A stretch of 64,000 nt of DNA from Ceratothoa steindachneri (taxonomy: Eukaryota; Arthropoda; Malacostraca; Isopoda; Cymothoidae). The notes beneath the pieces were generated by a model, which ran no database searches, was not told the origin of the DNA, and saw nothing but the letters and a program-made list of their open reading frames with translations. Shown here piece after piece: positions 1 through 11,225 of this stretch. The stretch's first letter is position 1. Each line of letters opens with the position of its first letter. Both the position numbers and the translations under genes were made by a program. The stretch spans positions 49,373,706-49,437,705 of the forward strand of contig OZ018330.1 in NCBI GenBank assembly GCA_963969495.1, given 5' to 3'.

Positions 1-772
1 GACCTAAATAACTTTGCTCATAATTTGTATTTATCTAAGCCGCAGTCAGAGCTCCTGGCATCCAGGCTTAAGCAGGGGAACCTGGTCGAAGCAGATATAA
101 TGATCACCAGTTTCAGGACACGGAACAAGGACTTTGCTATATTCTATGACATTGGAAATAGGTTGTCTGACTGCACAAATGTCTCTAATTTGTTCACTTT
201 CCTTGGTTTCCCACACAATCCTTCAGACTGGCGTATTTTCATAGACTCTTCCAAGCGAGGTCTGAAAGCTGTGCTCCAGCTAAATTGGAATAAATACCCC
301 AGGATTGCCATTGCCCACTCAGGCCATCTGAATGAGTCATATGACAATGTGGAGCTCCTTTTGGAAGCTGTCAAGTACAACCAGTACATTGGAGTCTCTG
401 CAGAGACCCCAAGGTCATTGGGTTTCTTATGGGTACGCAAGCAGACTTAACAAAGTACTGTTGCTTTCTGTGTCTTTGGGACATTCGAGCTGTTTTCAAG
501 CACTACAAGCAGAATGACTGGGTACTTAGGAACACTTTCGTGCCTGGTGAAGATATTGTCATAGAAAATCCCCTGGTGGACATGAACAAGGTGCTTCTTA
601 CTCCTCTTCATATCAAGCTTCGTTTAATGAAGAATTTCGTGAAGACAATGGGCAAAAATGGCGCTGCCTTTCCCAGCACTGAGTTCTGCTCAAGAAGGGC
701 ATCTTCGTCGGATCTCAGATCCGAGAGGTGCTGAAAGATAAGGATTTTGGGCAGCTTCTTACCTTAAAATAA
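1..772 (+). pseudogene. Frameshifted fragment of a widespread repetitive-element protein of unknown mechanism
   Basis: The reading begins in frame at base 1 (DLNNFAHNLYLSK) and so continues upstream of the window. It matches, from memory, a protein that is highly repeated in invertebrate genomes, with blocks such as FRTRNKDFAIFYD, DWRIFIDSSKRGLKAVL and LTKYCCFLCLWD. Frame 1 is lost near 389, frame 3 carries on through WSLCRDPKVIGFLMG to LHIKLRLMKNFVKTMG, and near 690 the reading moves to frame 2 (KKGIFVGSQIREVLKDKDFG) until a TAA at 770-772. The C-terminal part usual for the family is missing. Two frame breaks make it a pseudogene. The role of the family is not established; a mobile-element origin is inferred from its copy number in other genomes. 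No terminal repeats are visible. Confidence 0.75.
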
Positions 773-3049
773 ACACATTATATTTTGAATTTATATGATG
801 TATAATTAAAATGGTATAAGTGAAAGCAATAAAACCAGATGTGATAGAGCCAAAATGGTTAGAAAATATCACTTTCTCCACATCAAGATTAGTAAAAATC
901 ACCTCTTCACATCTTTGCTGTAGAGAAAATTAAATATTTTGGTAAATCGATTTTAGTTCAATCTGTGAACTGATGAGTTTCAAACAGTTCGCATCTTAAT
1001 AATACAGGCATGTCGCTTCTGACGATGCCGCTAAGCTTTCGTACAGCTCAATTTAGTTCAACTGATTTCATTTCCCATGCTCTCATCAAGAGTTACAAGC
1101 TGCACCAAGTATACGTTCGCTTCTACCTGATATAAGATTTTTTCTTAATTCTAATTTCTCTTTCTTTTGCAAAACAATTGATGATTATATTCTTATTGAG
1201 AAGTTCATTTTCATTCCAACTGTGAGTTTGTCTTGAAATAATTCTACTAAGGTAAACTGCAATGTAGGTAGTGATTGTTTGCAATTAGTAGAGCAATGAA
1301 TAGCTCGCCCCCACGGGTTTGGAAAGACTATCCCGCGTACTCCGACGGCAGAAGTAAACGTTAAAATACTCAATTGATACAGTTTATTTTAGTGCTGACG
1401 GGTCTTTTGGATACAGCCACTTCCTTGTCGCAAATGAAGTGTGTCTCCTGGACGTACCCGATGTAGTGCGATGGTGGCTGCTCATTACTATCGTAATAAT
1501 TCTGTCATCATTAATTGAACTTCATCTTGAATTTAAGCAACTAATACAATATCATCAGCAGAGCAGAGACCAGATATCTCTCCTTAAGTCTGATTTCACT
1601 TTGTCCTTAATCACGAGTCTTGGAATACTGAGCAAGCACCGATGTACACTTTTAAGGATATAAGATAATTTGTCTTTCTTTTTGTTATTTGTATTATATT
1701 ACTGCGCCAGTGCAGCCTAAATGGTCATGGTGTATTACTAGATGTGTGATAGAATATGTCAATGTAACTTTTGTTACTTCCATTCTCCTGTAGTGCTCTT
1801 CTTACAACTTAATTAGCGTTTACTAAGTCAAAGGCATTTTTATACTCTCCGATTCCTATGTGGAAAAGGATTTCATATTCATTTGTCCTTCGCAATAAAT
1901 AATAAACATAATTCAGATTATTATAAGTACTACACAATAGTTACTTCTACATCCTGTCGCAGTTGCTGTTGCAGCCAATTATGTATGTTAGACTGTTGGT
2001 TATGACTTTTGTAAATAATTTGTATATTGCTGAGAAAAGACTGTTTGGATTGTACCTAGTACTCAAAATCTATCCTGTCAGCCTTTTTTTTTTTAAATGT
2101 ACAATCGAGACGTATGGCCATCCCTTTGGAATCCTACTATATCTGAAACATTTAGTAAACAAACTAGCTATTAAGTCATAAAGAGGCTAACTCTTAACTT
2201 TATAAGTGCTTTACCCTTTTTCCTGCTATTAAGTGCGTGGAAATTTTCGTCCTTCTTTGCATGTGGAACTTGCTCCTCATTTATTAAGAAGCTTTTATCT
2301 GGTGTATGGTGGGCATTATATGACCCGATATAATTCTTCATCTTTCAATGATCTTAAATCTGGTTGTAATTTCGTTTCCTCGTGTCATCTTTAGATTTGA
2401 CACATGCTGTCTGTCAATTATTAGTTATTTCAACGCCTTTAGTGATTACATATTTTCAATCCTTTCACACTAAATTTGTATTATATGTATGTTCTTTGTT
2501 TAACCTAAGTTGTTTTTAAAAAGGTGACTAAGTGCAATATATTATATCAATTGTCTAATTGTTCCATCTCAACTCATTTTTCGCATTTGGGACGGTTTTT
2601 TTATTTTTTTGTCAAGTTTCAATGGATTATTTCCTTTGCCACGAATTAGGTTCTTTTTTAATTTAGATTTATTTTAGTTATAACTACTCAGTAATCCTAG
2701 GCTACTAGCTCTATTAAAGGAACTAGAAAGCGCTATGCTCTTAACGAAAAAATTCCTGTTCAAAAATATGCAATGGTTGTCATTTTTGGTACATATGGAA
2801 CCATCTATTTCCATCTTATACTTTGCTTATATTGGAAGTAGATCATAGTGCAAGGTATTTCTTAAAATTCTATTATTTGTTCCACGTTCATTTTCTGCAC
2901 CTAATTACCCTTTGCCATCCAATCTATTGCATACAGCCACTACTTGCTTGGCGTGGATGAGAAGCGTTTCTCAGGCGTGCCCGATCTGGTGTCGAGGAGG
3001 CTTAACATTGATTTATAACTGCATTCCATCGATGCGGAACATTGCAATT

Positions 3050-3051
<2 letters not shown>
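773..3051. other. No gene recognised; contains a short diverged repeat pair
   Basis: No convincing coding frame was found on either strand; the open frames here are short and AT-rich. Two stretches, about 1413-1478 and 2932-3003, resemble each other (both begin ATACAGCCACT and share a CGTRCCCGAT block about 40 bases on), which suggests fragments of one dispersed repeat. Confidence 0.4.

Positions 3052-3081
<30 letters not shown>
3052..3081. repeat. (TA)n microsatellite
   Basis: Uninterrupted TA dinucleotides followed by a T run. It lies just beyond the C-terminal end of the transposase relic that starts near 3.2 kb. Confidence 0.95.
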
Positions 3082-3084
<3 letters not shown>

Positions 3085-3239
3085 TTTAATCTACCAGAAA
3101 TGTCTCCTAGAGTTTATCAACCCTCTTCAGGACTGCCACACATACGAATGGGCAACCATCCATTTCTTTAAAAATAGAAATTTCAAGAAGATTTTTGTAA
3201 AAGATAGCGTTTACTTTAACAGAAAACAAATTCGGATGG

Positions 3240-4120
3240 CGAAGAGCCGCGGTGACATTTGCGGATCTTGCAAACAAATATCCTTATTCAACATGACGGC
3301 CATTTCTGTTTATACACACCTGGTCTCTATCTATCATCACCCTCATCACTCGTTTGATAACATCTGGTATGTCCTTTAAGATGTTTATTTCATTTGTGAT
3401 GAGATTCATCAAATCATCTAAATTGAGAGATAGTGTTAAATAAACTGCACTCTTCAAATGACCCCATAAAAGAAATCACATGGGATCAAATCAAAGCTTC
3501 TGGGAGGTCATGCGCTCTGGGAGGGCTAACAGCCCTGAAGAGTGCATTATAAATACCTAATATTATTATTATTATTATTATTATGGCCCACAAAGACAAC
3601 TTTTCTCTACGGCTACTTTTTCGTACACACGATCTTTGGGCGGCTGGTTTCTTTGTGCATAGTGTCGGGCGTTTTGTCTGTTTGCTGGAGCATTCATATG
3701 GGATGCAGCTTCATCTCCATAATCTAACTGTTCAATGAATCTTGCTGGACATCCGAAAAACCAATGAACATATATGAGGTGACGAGAAAAATCATTTTCA
3801 AGTAGTTGGTGTTTAATAAAGGGTTTAAATGGATAGAATTGCAAGTCTTTACGAAGAATTCGCAGAAATGACATTTGTGAAAGTTCTGTTCCATTTCTTC
3901 TGGGGAATACTAAAGGGTTTCTACAAATAATAGACGAACACACTCAATGTTGTCTTTGTTCTTTACAGTTTTGAGTCTTCCCGAATGTCCTTTATTTAAA
4001 TTGAGAATAGTTCTGTTTTTTTTTAACTTTTCAACAGTTTTCCAAATAGTACCTTTAGTTGGAGATAATCTGGGAAAAATCATATTCGAAATAGTTGTGC
4101 AGTTGCATTAAGCTTTCGGT
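3240..4120 (-). pseudogene. Tc/mariner-superfamily transposase relic (DDE type)
   Basis: Read on the minus strand from about 4120 downwards. The first piece is SGRLKTVKNKDNIECVR, a helix-turn-helix linker block. A frame change leads to FLRILRKDLQFYPFKPF and then GDEAASHMNAPANRQNARH at about 3660-3720, which matches the first catalytic aspartate region (sDEAhFhlnGxVNrQNxRyW) of a broadly distributed Tc/mariner family. The C-terminal block (DVIKRVM, QVCINRNGRHVE) is recognisable near 3280-3370. The middle, with the second and third catalytic acids, cannot be followed and seems partly deleted, and several stops interrupt the frame. No terminal inverted repeats were found. The relic at 33.0 kb appears to belong to the same family. 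Confidence 0.65.
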
Positions 4121-4510
4121 TTCTAAATAATTTAGACGATGTAGAGGCGTCGATCTTTTGTTAGCTAAATATTAAACGTAACAAACATTTCATAAATCTA
4201 AAATTAAGACAACTTCCAGGCATGATGGATTGCGCGGTAATGTACGAGAAAATGATTTTTTTTAATCAAATAATTTATGTTGTTTAATAAAAAGAGCTAG
4301 ATTCACTTAATCCAAAATATAGATGGTGGGGAAGAAATGGTTTACTACTCGCTCTAAAATGTTGTTGTCTCAGTGACCAAATTGTGCGCAAATAAGTTGT
4401 TGAAAAATTGAATTAAAATACATTACAAAGATCTAAACAGATACAAAATATCTTAACTTATGAAAATTTATTTAGATTTAAAGCTGGGATACTTTTTGTA
4501 ATCATCGTGT

Positions 4511-4523
4511 GTATATATATATA

Positions 4524-4577
<54 letters not shown>
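4511..4577. repeat. (TA)n microsatellite
   Basis: TA dinucleotides with a single interruption, directly upstream of the pyrimidine-rich minisatellite. Confidence 0.95.
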
Positions 4578-4579
<2 letters not shown>

Positions 4580-4587
4580 CCAAGCCA

Positions 4588-5098
4588 CATTTCACCTATC
4601 CGATTTGGTTCCACCTCTCAAACCTATTTCTATTTTGTTACATACATATGTCATCTTTTTCCTATTTGGTCACATCCATATGTCATCTTTTTCCTATTTG
4701 GTCCCATCCAGATCTCACCTTTGTACTATTCGGTCTCATTTACAGCTCTTCTTTCCCTAATTGGTCCCATCCATATCTTCCCTTTTTCCTATTTGGTCCG
4801 ATCCATAGCTCACATTTTTATATTTGAACTCCCCTATATGTCACATTTTCCTATTTTATCTGATCTATATCTCATCTTTTCCTACTTTGCCCCGGCCATA
4901 TCTCATTTTTTTTATTATGGATCCCATCTATATCTCATCTCTTCCTATTTGGTCCCATAAATATCTCATCTTTTCCATTTTGGACTAATCCATATATCAT
5001 CTTTTCCTATTTTTTTCCATCCATATCTCATCTTTTTTCTATTTGGTATCCTCTATATCTCATCTTTTCCTATTTGATCCCATCCAATATCTCTTTTG
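4588..5098. repeat. Degenerate minisatellite, unit about 31 bp
   Basis: About 16 diverged copies of a unit close to CCATATCTCATCTTTTCC followed by TATTTGGTCCCATC. Units vary in length, so the reading frame is not kept. The long open frames that cross it are products of the repeat and not genes. Confidence 0.85.
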
Positions 5099-5735
5099 GG
5101 AAAAAGACTTTATGGGTTTGTTCCTTCAGTAAATACAACTGACCTTTTCTACATCCATTTCCCTAGTTTCTTCGGAATTTCCCTGCTGATTAACTATTTT
5201 GTCTTCGTTCTTCATTCTTTACAGTGAATCCTCCGTTACCCTTTACTAGTCATGTTCATTTAGAATTGATGCATTCAAATCTTCAACTATTATATTTTTT
5301 AATTACTACTTAGATCAATATATCAGATATTGGTACAATCTACTTTAAATTGTATTTGGTGCTTAAGGAATCTCACATAACTAGTATGTGTGCTCTTGTA
5401 CTTAAAAAGTAAGTTTATTTCCATTTATAAATTGTATCATTCTTGTTTGCTTTTATAATGCCGTTTATATTAATACAGTCTGTGAATTGATCTTCCTTGG
5501 ATTGAATTTTATCCTTCCTTCTGCTTTTCCCCCCGCCCCCAACTTATGGATCAATGGTTGAATGTCTGGCATTCTGATGATTGTGTCCATAGAACCAGAA
5601 TCAGCACGCTGTAGTTGAAGGTAAATTTTTCTCTTTTGAGACTGATAAGGGCGAGACTTGCCATTAAATAAGGGAATTTCATCGACACGTCATAAAACAA
5701 TATTCGCCGAGAAGTTTTATAAAGTGCGAAATACT
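5099..5735. other. No gene recognised
   Basis: AT-rich sequence between two minisatellites, with nothing recognisable on either strand. Confidence 0.4.
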
Positions 5736-5890
5736 GAGAAATAAATATAATGAACAAACACAGAAATAAATATAATGAACAAACAGAGAAATAAATATAA
5801 TGAATAAACAGAGAAATAAATATAATGAACAAACAGAGAAATAAACAAAGTCAACAAACAGAGGAACAAATAAAATGAACAAATAGAACA
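5736..5890. repeat. 25-bp minisatellite, about six copies
   Basis: Tandem copies of a 25-bp unit that begins AGAAATAAATATAATGAAC. The first four are nearly identical and the last two have drifted (CAAAGTCAAC, AGGAACAAAT). Open frames across it are artefacts of the repeat. Confidence 0.9.
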
Positions 5891-6926
5891 AAAAAACTCT
5901 TTCGCAAAAGCATATCAACCACTAAAAGAGTGACATTGATTCCTTTTGTCGCGATATCTCTAAATGACACATCTTCCAGCCGTCCAGAAGTGTCAATGTT
6001 AACGAAGACACTTCTGATTGTTTTGAGAGTTTACTGCTGAAAAGATGTGGTAGTTTCACACGTGAAAATAAAAAATAATAGGTAAAATTGAAAAATTCAT
6101 GCTGAACTGTGAACCATTTTTCGTTAATTGACTCGGCCAATGTGCGGGATTCCTCTTCAGTGCATTTTTTTTTCCATAAAAGCTTCTGCGTATGCTGACC
6201 TTAACTTGTGGATAAATATACCCTGAAAGTTCCCACCAACTTGAAGTAGGGAAAATTGACGATTTTTGCTCTAGTGCGTACTCTATTTCCATAACTCCAT
6301 TCCCACCACTACTTTTGGTAGAATATTCTTATCAAATACTCTGTTGTGATTTATAAACTCGTTCAAAATAATAATGGAAGAAGGCGAAGAACCGCGCCCG
6401 AAATAAACTGGATTGCTCGATGGGAAAAAAGGGCAATCAGTGAGCCAAAATTTGACGTGGTACTTCGGGTCCCCGCTAGGTGGCGTCCTTATTTCTGAGG
6501 GCACCAAAGGAGGTCGATTCCCTTTCTGCACGGGGCAAGTTTATGAGCACTGCTTAGTGGGTATGTGGCTTAGTTGGGAGTGGTTTATGAATGGGGTGAA
6601 ATCCACTCTATTGCATGTTAATGCGAGGATCGGTTTTTTTTATCGAGATGCAGACGATGGAGAATTGATTTGTTAGACGGTAAATAAACGGAATCGTTGA
6701 AGGCCGGTATAAATTTAGAATTTGTAGTCGCTTCTTGCACTCCTGCACCGTAGCTTAGTGACCCTAACACCTTATTTTCATTAAGTTTCACAACACACAA
6801 ACGGTTGAACGAGCACCTCCCCTCCTATTTCCCGATGATGTGGGGGAGAGGCAAATCGCTGAACTTGAACGCCTTACAATAAGTTTTCGGTCGCCCTGTG
6901 CGATTCCGCTTAGGGCAGAAGGTTAC

Positions 6927-6927
<1 letters not shown>
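5891..6927. other. No gene recognised
   Basis: Short open frames on both strands show no recognisable domain. No repeat structure was seen. Confidence 0.4.

Positions 6928-6990
<63 letters not shown>
6928..6990. repeat. (TA)n microsatellite flanking a PLE relic
   Basis: Uninterrupted TA tract on the 3' side of the minus-strand Penelope-like relic that follows. Confidence 0.95.
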
Positions 6991-6992
<2 letters not shown>

Positions 6993-7035
6993 AAGAAGTA
7001 AGGAAACGTACATATAAATACAGGAAAGAAACCAC

Positions 7036-8660
7036 AGAATTATGGATCAATTTATTGTGACACCAGGTTTCAACGAAGACACTAGGCCAGGTTTAAATCA
7101 GCGAGCTGTGCGGAAAGACATTTCTTTTATCAGATGTCGAATGAATGTTTGCTTATCAAGGGATTAGTGTTGAATTGGCCATCGGCTGAATAGAAGTTGG
7201 GAATGTACTTTATGAGAGCTGATTTAATTAGGGGCCAATGGAACTAATTGTTAGAATTATATATTATATTTCCATTATAAAAATCAATTTCATGGTTTGC
7301 ATGTTTTCCATTAGACATGTAAAATCAAGCCAGAAGATAGGGTAGCCCGTCGCATATCTTATTAGTGTTCTTTCACTCTTTTTGGGAAGCTACTGCTTTC
7401 GCCGATGTATATTGTATCGCAACTTTTACATTGTATTATGCCCCCCTTGCTCTTTCGGTAGATTATTTTTGACACATTACGACGTATATTATTTTCGTAC
7501 TTAGGGGCAACATTAATGTTTTCGGTCCCCGCTTGCTTTTTAAACATGATTAAGTTTGGCGAATATAGGAAGATAATCTAATTATTTATTACTTTTTTTT
7601 CTTAGAATTATATGGTTAATAAAAGTTGGTTCTTGTTTTATAATGATATTTTTCTATAAACCATAGGATATAGTGTAGTTCAATAAATGTTCTGGCGAAT
7701 ATGTGGATTTCATCCTGCAGGAAACGAGCCTCACATAAGCGATAAGCTCTCAGGAAAAGGAAAGAAACTATAAACCTTTTTACAGATTGGTCATGTCAGG
7801 AAAAATAATGAATATAGGTGTTAAAGTTAGTTGGTTTCCGCTAAACAGAACAAAATGCTTTATTGTATACTTTAGACATTTTGACATCTAGAAAGGCAGA
7901 GTCGTTTAGTTCCAATTCAACCTGAAATTTAATAGTGGGGTAGATACTGTTAAATTGCAAAAACAAAGAAAAAAAAGAAAATGCGTTTCATCAATATTTC
8001 ATCAACATAGCTAAACCATGTTATAGGATGAGGTAAAATAGGAGGGAGGAGGAGTTTCTCAAAGTTTTCCATGAAAAGATTACATAGGATCGGGAAAGTG
8101 GATTACTCCTGCCTGCTCTTTGAAAACAATCGTCGGCTTTAACAATTGACTTTAACGCACAGAGGAAATAACTACCCTTTTAATAGACGGTCATGGCAAT
8201 CATATGCTAGGAGCTAGACAAAGGCAAGTTTTTAACGAAGCCATGAAGAAATTTATCAGCAGGAACTTTAGTGTAAAGGCTGTTTACATAAAAACTTAGC
8301 AACTGCTATTTGAAGGTCAAAATCTTTAATTTTATTAACCAAATAACCATAATGAATAATGTGGTAATCAGAACACTACCAACTAATTTATATAAAATGT
8401 TCGCAAACCAATGTGATAATTTGTACGCATGGGAGCCGACACTGAAATAACTAGACATGTACGATAGAGAGGGGTTGTACATTAATCCCTTGATAAGCAG
8501 GATCTTCATCTGACCTTTGATCAAAAATCTCTTCCCGCATAACCCCCTGATTAGTTTTTTGAATTGTATATTTTCTTATTCCTAGGTTAAGCATCTGTCA
8601 GAAACTGAAGATGACGTGTCTTCGTCAAAACCTGGTTTGGCAATAAATTGATCCAAAAGG
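7036..8660 (-). mobile_element. Penelope-like retroelement relic (PLE-A) with inverted ends
   Basis: Minus-strand PLE remnant between two (TA)n tracts. RT pieces are SLSYMSSYFSVGSHAYKLS with HWFANILYKLVGSV (8306-8524), then in another frame ENFEKLLLPPILPHPITWF followed by SYVDEIL (about 7991-8080), where the usual YVDD reads YVDE. A GIY-YIG endonuclease piece, CKSCDTIYIGESS, lies at 7362-7547. RT plus C-terminal GIY-YIG is diagnostic of PLEs. The outer ends match each other as inverted copies: 7042-7086 corresponds to the reverse complement of about 8607-8655, and 7150-7170 to that of 8480-8505. Such inverted partial duplication is typical of PLE insertions. Stops and frameshifts throughout make it non-functional. 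Confidence 0.8.
8607..8642 (+). ncRNA. Hammerhead-ribozyme-like core at the PLE-A end (degenerate)
   Basis: Reads CTGAAGA (a match to the CUGANGA core), then a perfect 5-bp stem TGACG/CGTCA around TGTCTT, then AAA where GAA is required, then ACC-T-GGT as a very short stem III. G12 is changed to A, so activity is unlikely. The inverted partner end (7042-7086, minus) keeps GAA before ACCTGGT but has lost CUGANGA. PLEs are known to carry minimal hammerheads with tiny stem III. Confidence 0.45.
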
Positions 8661-8664
8661 CTCT

Positions 8665-8666
8665 TA

Positions 8667-8755
<89 letters not shown>
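8665..8755. repeat. (TA)n microsatellite flanking a PLE relic
   Basis: TA tract with one interruption, on the other side of PLE-A. Confidence 0.95.
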
Positions 8756-8756
<1 letters not shown>

Positions 8757-8759
8757 ACC

Positions 8760-9487
8760 ATCAATTCGAATACCTTCAACAACACTTTTTTTTTAGTTTA
8801 GACGAAATCACCCTTAATGAAAATGATGTTAATTTTCATCTCTCTTTCATAAACTTTCCTGAATGACCTCGTCCATTCATTCAATCCTTCACACGCATCT
8901 CTGATCTTCTTTCAGATAAATTTACAATGTTTAACTTATTTTCTCACATCTTTTCAAATCCAATTCTTTTCTTTCAGTACTCCACCTAAGGTCTAACTAA
9001 CTAACCTTCGCTCATCAACATAGTTCTCCTTACTCAGCACCCGACTAAATAATTGAAAGAGTGTAAATAGGAATTTTAAAAATAATTATAATGAAAATGA
9101 GTGTGCGAGTGTATGTGTGAAAAAAATGATCCTTCAAAGTGCTCTTATAATTGGATTCGTTGAGGGATTCTTTGACGCATACTCTTTGGGAAATAGGGAC
9201 TCATACAGAGGGGCTCAAGAATCAGGGTGGATGTGTGGCTTTACCTGAATTAGTATATTAATTAACTAAAATAAAGGCTTCCTCTGAATGTACAGTATTT
9301 TAATTGTCATAAAATAATGAACATTCCACATTGCAAGGATGTAAAAAGGAGTATTAAGCATCTGCGACAAACTCTGATAGTTAAAGATTGGAATTACGAT
9401 TGAAATTACATAACACTCGTTAATTGCGGATTCAGAGATGCAATTGTGTGTACATTTTTAATATATGCCGTGCTAGAACTAGTTTTT
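8760..9487. other. No gene recognised
   Basis: Unique-looking AT-rich sequence without a recognisable coding frame or repeat. Confidence 0.4.
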
Positions 9488-9783
9488 AGTCGCGTGCACG
9501 CGATTCTATAGGTTAATATGTCGGCCCATAGGTCGTCGGTCGGATGGTAACCATTTTATTATTCAATGAGTTTTTTGGTAATAACATCATAACTATTCGG
9601 CCGATTCAAACGAAATTTGAAATCCTTATTTTGTTTTAGATTCTCTTTCGAATGATATAATTGTAAAGGTCCTCCCAAGTTAGGCCGGGAATTATTGAAA
9701 CTTTAGAAGGTCATAAGGTCATATGGTCATAAGGTCATATGTTTATAAGGTCATAAATCAGAATAATTGAGAGCACGCAACTT
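9488..9783. mobile_element. MITE-like repeat, family X, copy 1 (one internal unit)
   Basis: Begins AGTCGCGTGCACGCGA and ends GAGCACGCAACTT, a decayed inverted repeat of the start. It shares its body (TAACTATTCGGCCGATTC, the AAATTTGAAA block, CAAGGTCCTCCC-like blocks) with copies at 30.23-30.53 kb and 51.37-51.74 kb. This copy carries one internal unit; the others carry two units of 122 and 129 bp. No coding capacity. Near the 3' end lie five (A/T)GGTCA motifs at 9708, 9716, 9724, 9732 and 9748. Confidence 0.7.
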
Positions 9784-10074
9784 AAGTCGAGTGACCTTGT
9801 TTTAACACCTAGAGGAAAGCTGTGGAATAAAATGAAAAATAAATTGTGAAGGAGCAAAGATATGTACATTTTTTAAGCGGTTCTCAAATAAATATAACAC
9901 GAATAAAACATTGATGTCAAGAGAGGGTTTCAAATGAGTTCACGAGCGGTAGAGAGATGGTGAGTGGGGTAACTCACCTCGAGGAATCACTTCGGCCGTC
10001 TCGTCTTCGCCAAATTTGATCATTTTACATTAAAAAAATGAATAGTTGACACATTTTAAGTTAGTGGATCTTAA

Positions 10075-10079
<5 letters not shown>

Positions 10080-10132
<53 letters not shown>
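10080..10132. repeat. (TA)n microsatellite
   Basis: Uninterrupted TA tract. Confidence 0.95.
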
Positions 10133-10134
<2 letters not shown>

Positions 10135-10334
10135 TTTGTTATAGTGTTGTGCACCTCTTTTATTTATTATACTATTTGGTAATTCTTAATGACAGGTGTA
10201 ACAAAATAGGGGATTAGTATTGTAAAGTAGTACTGTGCGAACTAACTACTTATTTATCTTCATTGTAAAACCCCCCTCAATAATGACATCGCCGATTCTT
10301 TCATAGCGAGAGAAAGCGAAGTTTACAAGTAATC

Positions 10335-10337
<3 letters not shown>

Positions 10338-10395
<58 letters not shown>
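10338..10395. repeat. (TA)n microsatellite
   Basis: Uninterrupted TA tract immediately beside a hammerhead-like PLE end. Confidence 0.95.
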
Positions 10396-10399
<4 letters not shown>

Positions 10400-10400
<1 letters not shown>

Positions 10401-10446
10401 TAATGACGAGGTTTAAGGCTCCGTACCTATCTTCAGGTCTGAGAAA
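10400..10446 (-). mobile_element. PLE 3'-end scrap with hammerhead-like core
   Basis: On the minus strand it reads CTGAAGA, then a stem AGG/CCT around TACGGAG, then TAAAC where GAAAC is expected, ending close to the (TA)n tract. The order of parts matches the 3' ends of PLEs. No coding part of the element is attached. Confidence 0.45.
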
Positions 10447-10875
10447 GCAAGATAATTATCAATAAAAATGCGAAAATAACATATTAGTATTAAAATAATG
10501 TCAAATCCAATTAGATGGATTGATCATTATTTATATGGGGGGTGTAAATTGGGAAGAAAAGTGGAAAAGTAGCCTTCGATGAAAAAGATTACGAGTGGAA
10601 AAAAAGGCCTCAAGAACTACTTCAACCCGGCAAAGGGGGCAAAGTCAAGCGCAAGAGGCCTCCAAAACCGTGAAAAGAAGACTTTTTAAGCCACAGCAAA
10701 AAAGTACCCTAACACGTTAGAACGCACTTCCACGTCATCAGGAACCTCCTAAACGGTACCCCCCCCCTTTCCCGGCTGAACCAAGACTGACTAGAGAAGA
10801 ATCACCGTGACTCAACTCTACTTTTTGGCCATAGCTGTTTAATTAGTCCGGGAAGGCTTTGGAGCTGCTACGGAG

Positions 10876-11151
10876 CGGTGGACTGATTAGAGATACCTCC
10901 TATTTCTGCTGACACTGGCTGGGGTGCCAAAAGGCTCGGGAGGACTGATTTGAGATCTCTCCTGTTTCCACCTGGCCTAGAGAGGAGGAGGTTGCCCCCG
11001 GGCACCGATGACTTAGTCAGCCCTGCCCTCGGGGCCTGATCAAAAGGTCGTCAGTATGAATTGAGATATCTCCTGTTTCTGACGATCCTGACAGGCACCA
11101 AGCAGGATGAGATAGACTTATTGGAGATTCCTCCTGTTTCTATCTTGCCTG
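10876..11151 (+). ncRNA. Four-hairpin array in the LINE 5' leader
   Basis: Four cores share the pattern ACTGATTN-GAGATNNCTC-CTGTTT: core starts 10882, 10944, 11055 and 11116. Inside each, GAG pairs with CTC. Each core is bracketed by an outer stem: 10876-10881 with 10906-10911; 10933-10943 with 10968-10977 (internal mismatches); 11046-11054 with 11079-11087 (9 bp with one G.T); 11106-11115 with 11140-11149 (one mismatch). The stem sequences have nothing in common, but complementarity is kept. Spacing is 62, 111 and 61 bases. The array precedes the ORF1 start at 11226. Its function is unknown; leader structure for translation, packaging or protein binding is a guess. Confidence 0.65.
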
Positions 11152-11225
11152 TGGGGAAGGAGAGAGTTACTCGGCGGAGACGAAGTGGGGCATCCCGCCC
11201 CTTCCAATGATACGGAGTCCCAACC

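Noticed and set aside
4509..4960. Overlapping hydrophobic open frames suggesting a membrane protein
   Set aside because: They follow the TA tract and the 31-bp minisatellite; length variation of the units breaks any constant frame.
7362..7547. Host GIY-YIG nuclease gene (also at 32354 and 34900)
   Set aside because: Each lies downstream of PLE RT fragments in broken frames.
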